Source: Glutinoglossum americanum (lineage: Eukaryota > Ascomycota > Geoglossomycetes > Geoglossales > Geoglossaceae). Taken from it: a stretch of 64,000 nucleotides of DNA. The position numbers and the translations under genes are program-made. This document shows, one piece after another, positions 56,449 to 64,000 of the stretch. The stretch lies in contig JAGHQL010000043.1 in assembly GCA_020080175.1 (NCBI GenBank), positions 1-64,000 on the forward strand, read 5' to 3'. Positions within the stretch are counted from its first letter, which is position 1; each line of letters starts with the position of its first letter. The notes below the pieces were generated by a model. That model saw nothing but the letters and a program-made list of their open reading frames with translations. It ran no database searches and was not told the DNA's origin.

Positions 56449-58575
56449 TCAGAATACCCTATCGAGCTCATCTTCATCTTCGACCGCCAGCAGGACCCTC
56501 GTTTCCTCGTGCGCCTGACCATCCATATCCTCTTCCCTCCCCATGGCGGCCTCATCCTCAGCCTTCTTTCCCTCTAGCTCCCTTGCCATCTCTTCACCAT
56601 CTCTCCTCCCTCTGTCCACATCCACGAAATACAGGATAGGCCCTGGCATCCCAACAAGAACAGCCAGGAACCAGAATGCTGGCCTGATACCGCCCGTCTG
56701 ATCGGTGATTATGCCTACGATAGCGGGGCCAAACACGCTAGACCCTTTGTCAGTGATAGCATAGAGTGCGTAGAAAGCGGCCTCCGATCCAGGAGGGATT
56801 AGCTCGCCGAACAAACTCCGGCAGTAGCTGCTGAGCCCGCCCAAGACGAACCCATAGACAGCGCCGAGCGGGTACATCTCCCAGGGCTGCTGGAGGCCTA
56901 GGACCCCTAGTCGCTTGATGAATGGGAGGTAGCCAAGAAGGCCATAGATAGGGATAATCTCAAAAAGACATATGCAGGCGAGAACCGTCTGACCCGGTTG
57001 GATGCCAAACCACTGACTGATTTTAGCCCAGGTAAATGCTCCCAGGACGCCGAAAAGAGTAGAGACGACGTTGATGAGCGCAAGGGCAGCTGGTTTCATG
57101 TTAAGCTGGGTCTTAGCGAAGAGAACAGCGGTGCCACTAACGGTGGCGATGGCATCCGAAACGAGGAACCAGGCAAGGAGAAAGAGGACGACGTCCTTGA
57201 GACGCCTAGCACGCAAGATGGTCTTTCCTAGACTCTTCCAGGCGTAGGTAAAGTAACCGACCCACGTTCTTTCTTTTCCACTCCCAGAGCCTAAAAGCGG
57301 AGGGCCGGGCCGGGGGCGCAGCCAGAGCGCTGCCGGAATGGTGAAAACAAGCCACCATAAACCGATAACAAAGAGGACAAGACGAAGGGAGAAGGTGGTG
57401 GACCCGGTCAGAAGGACGATGAAGATGGAAGCAGTCTGAAGGAGGACAGCGGCAATATAGCCGATTCCGATACCATATGATGAAATCTGAGTTGAGACTT
57501 GCAGCTCCAGGGAAGTTGGAATTTCTTTTCTGCCTCTCCGAGCGGGCATGACGGGATTTGAGTTTCCAGAGAGCAGCGCAGCGCGAGAGTCAGCAAAAGA
57601 GTGCTCAGCGATTTCTCCTTCGACTTCTGCAGGGGTGTCTAAGTCCGGAGTCTCAAGCGGGGGAGAAGCAGAGACCCCCAAGCCAGACTCAGCTCTGAAC
57701 TGCGTAGATGGGTGATGACGAACCATGACCGGGAGAAACGAATTAAGCAACACGAATGATGCACCAAAACTGGTATTGGCGATGATGGCAAGGAGAGCGC
57801 CAAGTATGTATACAGATGGGACGACAGGCAGGAAAAGCATCATTGCAACGGCGCCAGTAAATGCAAACCCGAGTAAAAACGATTTACGATATTTTCCTAT
57901 CCGGTGACAGTTAGCCTTTTGCTTGAAGTCTGCGTCCAGGGGAAATACCCACCGTGGTCCGCAGCACCACTCATACTGATAATAATAAGTGCTTGAACAA
58001 GGACGCTCAGCGAAAACGTATACATGGCGAAGCTGGCAGTATTGATTTCCACTCCCAACACATACACCACACACTGCTCTGGCTCTGGCGCCCTTGAAAA
58101 TAGTGCTGCGGGTCCAGAGGCCCCATGATTTGAGCCGACACCGAGATTCGGACTGCAAGGTGTTGTCCTATCTGATAGTAGCACCCCTCGTTCACGAGCA
58201 AGCTGTTCTAGAGTGATGGGGATGAATGAACCTGCCATTCGCAGCGCGAGTCAGAGATTTTAGACCAGGCAGAGACGCCCAAGAGCCGAACAGAATCCCA
58301 CCAATTCCACAAACTACAAAGACTTCCGAAGCCCACCCATATCCGTACCACCCCGCTAGCTCTTTCTTGCTTGTAAAGCGGGTATCTTCTCCGGGGTACT
58401 GTGGCGCCCCACGACTCCCAGATGCACCAAATTCCATACTAGTCTCAGAGAACGAACGCTCGTCGTCCGCCTCACACGATGGCGAGGGTGAGATGAAGGA
58501 GGTTTTGGTGTTGGTTGAAAGTAATCGCGGTGGAGATGGCCGTTCCGGGTTCGAATCGACATTACGTGGATCCAT
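56449..58575 (-). CDS. ATG22: Vacuolar efflux transporter Atg22
   Basis: Three exons (58302-58575, 57953-58231, 56449-57896) give 666 residues. Junctions read [20 protein letters not shown] (donor GTGGGA) and [15 protein letters not shown] (donor GTGGGT). The N-terminus is hydrophilic; [19 protein letters not shown] leads into the first of about twelve membrane helices of the major facilitator fold. A cytosolic loop near residues 255-300 separates two halves. [20 protein letters not shown] and [19 protein letters not shown] are typical Atg22 motifs. Atg22 exports amino acids from the vacuole after autophagic breakdown. The start at 58575 ([14 protein letters not shown]) is chosen over an ATG at 58653. 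It is divergent from MED14 across 1.07 kb. Confidence 0.92.
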
Positions 58576-59644
58576 GATGACTGTCAACTCTCTATGATTG
58601 GTGCAGCAACTATCCTCCACGAAACGGGCCCGCAATGAATATGAAACGAGCAAACACAGTTATGTAGCGTCTAAGTGACCACGCCCGTCATCACGATGAA
58701 ACGATGGGACTAGGTCACACACCATTGTCTTGAGGCAGAAGAACTTAAGGGAGGCAGCCAGCCAGCTTTACGCTTGTTACAGGCGTCCATCTCCTGCAGC
58801 AGTGAAATAGTATGTCACGCTCCAACCACTCAACAGCACACAAGTCCATCTGTCTCACATTCCCCGCACCACTCACATACCATCCTTTACATTCTTTACA
58901 TTCTAACCTTTTTTTTCAAATAGCGAAGGGGTGTGAGGACCATAGGGTAGAAGCCTTATAGATAACCAAGTTAGAACCAAGTGATCATAACTAAACCAAG
59001 CCAAGCGCGGCGAGGTTCTGTCTCAACTCGGCTGCTACTCCAATGGGAGTGACACACGCTGGACAAACCCCAAACCGGCAAACCACCCCCCACGCCTTAG
59101 GATAACCAGCCACCGTTTCTATTCTCTGCCGCTTTTTCGCAAACCCAATGAGCCTTACCACGCGAACCCCCTCCTGACATATATGTTGCCATCCGACTAT
59201 TAGTGGAGAGCACTACTCAAACGCTGTAGTTCTCTTCACTTCCCTTCTTGCCATTCGTTACGAGTTTGCGACTTTCAGCTTTGGTTTTCATCTATCCTTA
59301 GCGCAACTTGCTTCTTTCATAAATACGCGACAACGCTGCGCATTCACTGTTCGCAACCCATAAGACTCGAAGAAGGCAGGCGCAAATCTATCCGAGAGTA
59401 CAGGGCTGAGGCATTCGGTGTGGTTTTTCTGATGCATCACGAAGACTAACGTTCCCCATTCAGCGGTTCAACCTAGTGATCGCGCTCTCCGGTTCAACAT
59501 TAGCATATCTATCCCACCGGAGACGTCAAGATAGAGTCTGAGGAGCGGTTACAAGGAGTTGGAGAGGACGGAGCGGCCGCTGGGAGGAACGGGGTGAAGA
59601 CGGAGGAGCGGGAGACGAAGGAAGAAGGGCTGGCAGAAGAGGTC
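58576..59644. other. Divergent intergenic region, ATG22 / MED14
   Basis: 1.07 kb containing both promoters. Pyrimidine-rich patches around 58860-58920 and 59220-59300 may be leader or promoter sequence. A frame continuous with MED14 runs open from 59504 without an ATG before 59645, so an upstream MED14 exon cannot be excluded. Confidence 0.5.
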
Positions 59645-62600
59645 ATGCCGGGAATTAGGATGGATAACGGCGGCGCCGGCGGCGACCGGATTGTTGTTGT
59701 GAAGCAGGAGGTTCTGAGTTTCGCGGAGGATATAAGCCCAATGTCTCCAGCTAAAAAGGTCAAGATTATCTCGGAGGACGACCAGAAAATGCACGTATTC
59801 GACAGCTCGGTCAACACGCGAGACGGCCTCTTGCCAAACGGCCAACACCAAAATGGGGATATAGCGACTGCCCCATACAACGAGGTACCGCCGGAGATCG
59901 AGCACATCACACAAGGCTACCAGCCCATCGGAAAACTTATCACTCGACTTGCCCAGGAGACTTGGAAAAATCTTTTGGAGGTTATTGATGCCATGTCAGA
60001 GATGACAGTTGGCCAGCATCAGCTCAATTCTACTAGCAGCCCTACCTACCTCAATAACCACATCAACTCCAATGGAGCGAATAGCTCGCCAGTGAACATA
60101 CAAAAGAAGATGAAACTGCTCAACTTTGCGAAACATAGAAGAGACCAGTTCATTAAGGTACTTGTCTTGACACAGTGGAGTCGGCAAGCTGCAGACGTTG
60201 GGAAGGTTATAGACCTCAAGGTGTGGCTGGATGGCCAGGCGCGGTTATACAACGACGCTGGATACTGGTTGGGAGAGCTCAAAAGGAATTTGTCGGCGGC
60301 AAAGGTGCCGAACCCAGATCTGAAAACAGCTTTGGAAGTCCTGTCAACTGGAAAGGCTTCTTGGCTACCGGATGTTAGTCTCTTACATTTAACAATATAC
60401 GATTTGGTGGTGAAGATACTGATGCGCTATAGTTGGGATACATACTACCCGAACCTTTGACCCCTCGGCAAATGCTGAAGGAGTTACGTGAGATCAATAC
60501 ACTTCTACATCTCAGGCTAAACATACATGAACACGAAAACCTTCCTCCACATTTCAAGACCTATACCATAGCTTCCGGTCGGGCAACATTCGTGGTTCCG
60601 GAGGAGTTCGAAGTGGATGTCTCGATTGCGGACGAAGACCCCTCTTCACAACTTTATTTCATCGACTTCCGACTTTTGTTTTCACCATCACTCTCTGAAA
60701 TCCCGGTGGGAAAGCTAAGAGACGAAATTGAGGGCAAGGCAAACGATGTCCTGAAAAAAGAAGGGTTGGCGGGCTGTTATAACTTCTTACATGACTTGGT
60801 GCTCACAAATAAGATTAATGTATTGCGTCAACAAGCTAAAGAAATGGCGAGGGGCAAATGGTCCGAGACGATCCGGCTGGAGACCGTGAGACGATCGCTC
60901 GTACTACAGTACTGGCTGCGTAAGCCGGGGGGGAAGAGCTGGGTGGAGATAGGCCTCATGAGCGGGAAGTCGAGAGCCAAGGATGGTGTCCTTAGGGAGG
61001 ATGGTCCTAGCAGGATAGGGCTACGGTGGTTCCGGGACGGGAAAGAGGTTAAAAATCCACCTATAGTGTTACAGCTCGGGAATCTCTCTATGGAGTCGAT
61101 CTTGAAACACGTCATAGCGCTTCACATCAAACACATCCTAACGTCGATCCGGGATAAGCTAATCGAACTACCCCTCTATGCTCGACAAAATCTTTCACTC
61201 TCATTGTCAACATCCACAACGGAACCTGTCGACTCCTCGTTAAAAGCCGAGCTTACTCCCTCACGGTCTCTTGTTGCCGCCATCGAGCCAATTGCAGGCC
61301 GCTTCGCCCTGCAGCCCCCTTCGCCGCTGTTTGCTTCATTCGAGGCGGCTCTCATTGCCCTCAATGATCCAGCATTAGATGCTCATCGTCGTATAGCAGG
61401 CTTACGGTGCCTTGTCGCACAAGAAGAGATTGAATCGCGAGCCAGGTGCTCCGGATGGGAACCGCTAAAAACATTCATCCCAAGATCAGATGATTTAAAG
61501 CGCATTTTTCCGACCAGGGAGCCACCCAGACTCTCGTTGTTTAGGCGAAAGACATGGAGCTCGAGGTGGCTTGTGGGGGTCAGCATCGGGATGGGTGGAG
61601 AGGAGTGGTGGGTTATTGAACTGTATGATGTCTCTTGTCTCCCTTCTGGTTTCCGTCCTTCTACTCACACAACCTACAGCCTCGAGTCATCGATATCATA
61701 TACCTTTGGCGAATACTTCCGCGTCCCAATTGCCTCCTCAAACGGCAAGGCTACTAACCCAAGTTACGAATTCTTTTCTCGTCTCGAAAAGGCCGCAGCA
61801 GGGATTATTTCCTTCTTCGTCAACTCGCGCTATCTCTCACAGAAACGCATCCACCACACCCTCCGCGCTTCTAACGCTCCCTCACCGTTCGACTCGGGCG
61901 TCCGTGTCCCCCTCTTCTTTGTGCGTTTCTCGTCATTAATAAGACAGAACATCGCCAACAAGAAGACGCCGTGGGCTCTGGATGTGCTGAAAGTCACTTA
62001 TCAAGGTCTAGACTCCGACGGCAAGGTGGTCATAATAGTCGAGGCACAGATGCAAAAGGATAAAGCCATACCCCAGATCAAATTAGTCCGCGAAACTATC
62101 GACAAGGATGTTGCATTTAACCCTCACTGGGGACTTTTCGCCCTCCGCACCAGAGCCGAGGTCGGCGAGCCAGTCATGCAGAATATTGTGGAGAGATTAA
62201 AGCGGATCGAGCGCTTGATCCAATTTGTAGGTGTGGTTCAGAGATCAAATTTACCATGCGAACGTGTCAGCCTGGGCAGGATCGTGTTTTCTTATTCCTC
62301 CTCGCCTCCTCTCAAAGCAGATGTCGGTTTTGTTGGCGACCGCCCCATGACGATCGACCTAGATGCAGGCAACCCCCACCTTCGTATCAAAGACTATCTG
62401 GTGGACCTCCTCAATTCTGAGGGCACCTCTACCTACAAGGACTTTGAAGGAGGAGCGGTAGTTAACGGAGGGGGCGGTGCCGGTGGTGGCGCTGAGAGAA
62501 GCGGCTTCTATCTCGTCACAAAAATCATGCACCTCTCGCTGCCACTACTCCTTGCTATCGGAGAAATTGAAAGCCAACATGTCATTGGGGAAATGTACGT

Positions 62601-63123
62601 CCTCCACCGTTCAGCGGACTGGCTCCAAATATCCTACAGAGCCCCCACAACCTGCAAGGTCGAAATCAAGCTCCGCCAACGCCGGGATGAATACCGGTGG
62701 TTCGTCAGCCTCAATAAATCGCAGTACCCAACAACCGGCGCCCCTGCCGAGGAGAATGAGAAGACCCGAGCCGTCACCGTGCGGTTTAACCAACTGTTCC
62801 TAGATAGCGGCGAAGGTTGGATGGGTCTAAAGACGGGGATATCAGCCTCGAGAGACGGCGTCGCGGAGGTAGTAAGGAAGATCGATGATCTGATGTGGAA
62901 GATTGGCGGCGGGGAGGGAGGACGGAAAGCCCCGGAGCAGATCCGAGCCGAGACCACGGAGGCGATTGAGAAACGCGCGGAGAAGAAAGAATTGGTACAC
63001 AAGGAGAAGGTGGAGAAGGTGGAGAAGGAGAAGCGGGAGGGTGGCAAGGATGCCGAGACGAAGACAGCGGGGTCGAAGGACGGTCAGCAAACAAAACACA
63101 GTGTCGTCGTGCTGGACGAATGA
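59645..63123 (+). CDS. MED14: Mediator complex subunit 14
   Basis: Two exons, 59645-60373 and 60433-63123, give 1139 residues; the junction reads KASWLPDLGYILPEPLTP (donor GTTAGT, acceptor CTATAG). The start at 59645 gives MPGIRMDN; earlier codons in frame have no ATG. The conserved N-terminal block includes VPPEIEHITQGYQPIGKLIT, KKMKLLNFAKHRRDQFIKVL and ALEVLSTGKASW, and exon 2 continues LKELREINTLLHLRLN, all typical of Med14/Rgr1. The C-terminus ends in a Lys/Glu-rich helix. Med14 is the backbone that links the head, middle and tail modules of Mediator to RNA polymerase II. Length is near that of other filamentous fungi. A missed short 5' exon is the main uncertainty. Confidence 0.9.
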
Positions 63124-64000
63124 ATTGATGCAAGGTTTTTTTTTTTTTTCCCCGGGGGTGGCAGGGATATTCCTCCCCTTCAGAGCACGAAATTTGGGGG
63201 TCGGTCGGCCACGGAGTTCTTATTTTTATTTTTTATTTTATCAACATGCTCTGCTGTCACTGGAACATCGGAGGGTTCCTGAGTTTCAGCCATGCCCCCT
63301 CCCAGGTATCACACTCCCCTTCCCCACTGCCGTCACTGACAGCCAGTAACCAACCAACCGCACAGCTGATATTCACTCCCTCCGTACATCGTCGCCCCTA
63401 ATTCCCCGTTCTCTTCCCCCCCCCTTCCACACCAATGTGTTTACCTTCTTTTCCATGTTGATTTTCTTTTTTCTAGAGAGCCGAGCTGAGCTGGCTGGGG
63501 CTTTTTTCTTTTTTTTTTTTTTTTTAATTTTTCGTGCGCAATATTCCCTCTCTCCCAACGGAACCGCGAGACCGAAAAAAAAACCTCTGTACAACATGTA
63601 ACAATCAGAGAAAAAATCAGTGGGAAATGAAAAGATATTTTCGAAAATAAAAAAAAAAAAAAAAAGGCGGGTCCCCGTAAGCGTGATTTGTGGGTGCGAG
63701 GTCTTTTTAAACTCGCTCCTGAGATCTTTGCGTCCATGTCGTTGCGGTACCGCAATCGTAACCCCCCCGTGCACCCGAGTGTCGACATTTCACATCTCCA
63801 TCCACGATGCTCTCTTTCTTTTTTTTTCTTTCTTTTTTTGCCCTCAACTAAAAACGACCATAACCCTTCGAAGCTGGCGCGTCCAGCGCCAAGGATACAA
63901 TACGCGTATGTTGTTGTTCCGGGGCGGGCGTGGGAAGTAGAATGGGAATTAAAAGTGTAACGTAGTAGGGAAAAGTATTTTTTTTTTAATTTTTTAATTT
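63124..64000. other. Right edge: intergenic, homopolymer-rich
   Basis: 877 bases past MED14. It holds T runs (about 63137-63149, 63508-63525), an A run (about 63648-63665) and T-rich stretches near 63810-63840 and at the very end. Frames of up to 148 codons here are driven by these tracts and are not credible. No gene is supported. Confidence 0.55.

Noticed and set aside
59504-59644. Upstream extension of MED14 in the same frame
   Set aside because: No ATG is available; the small ATGCATCAC frame at 59432 ends in a stop before any donor, and MPGIRMDN at 59645 is a good start.
63373-63788. Minus-strand frames of 115-133 codons with poly-Lys and poly-Phe
   Set aside because: Created by A and T homopolymers; no real protein features.

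Overview
This window is nuclear DNA from a filamentous ascomycete, very probably Pezizomycotina. Genes lie close together on both strands. Most carry one to four short introns (about 50-90 bases, GT...AG), and the products are typical of filamentous fungi: a Ras-regulated adenylate cyclase, Ubr1, the COMPASS subunit Swd3, Atg22, Mediator Med14, an NDR kinase, a WSC wall protein and a GH20 hexosaminidase. The genus cannot be fixed from sequence alone. I see no transposon, CRISPR array, rRNA or convincing tRNA gene.

I rebuilt gene models by joining reading frames at splice sites and checking that phases match and that protein motifs are restored. From left to right: RED/IK-like spliceosomal protein (-), an unrecognised membrane-anchored protein (+), Nab2 (-), beta-N-acetylhexosaminidase (+), protoporphyrinogen oxidase Hem14 (+), Ubr1 (-), the five-exon QCR9 (-), PYM1 (+), Swd3 (-), the sphingolipid phospholipase C Isc1 (+), the inner nuclear membrane protein Heh/Src1 (-), adenylate cyclase (-), cytosolic tyrosyl-tRNA synthetase (-), a WSC-domain surface protein (+), an NDR-type kinase (-), the mRNA m6A methyltransferase Ime4/METTL3 (+), a nucleolar FKBP isomerase Fpr3/4 (-), a Rev1 homologue without its polymerase core (+), protein disulfide isomerase (-), Atg22 (-) and Med14 (+).

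The genes form no operon or biosynthetic cluster; they are housekeeping functions in transcription, RNA processing, translation, protein quality control, signalling and membranes. Several are divergent pairs sharing a 300-1100 base promoter (RED/orphan, QCR9/PYM1, Swd3/Isc1, FPR/REV1, ATG22/MED14).

The most unusual item is the REV1 gene. Its BRCT domain, three ubiquitin-binding motifs and Rev7-binding C-terminal domain are intact in one continuous frame, but the Y-family DNA polymerase domain normally between them is missing. Other points of note are an Ime4 with an intact catalytic core but a reduced first zinc finger, a GC-AG intron in UBR1, 9- and 20-base exons in QCR9, a Gcn4-type site before the tyrosyl-tRNA synthetase, and two stretches that may hide small unannotated genes.
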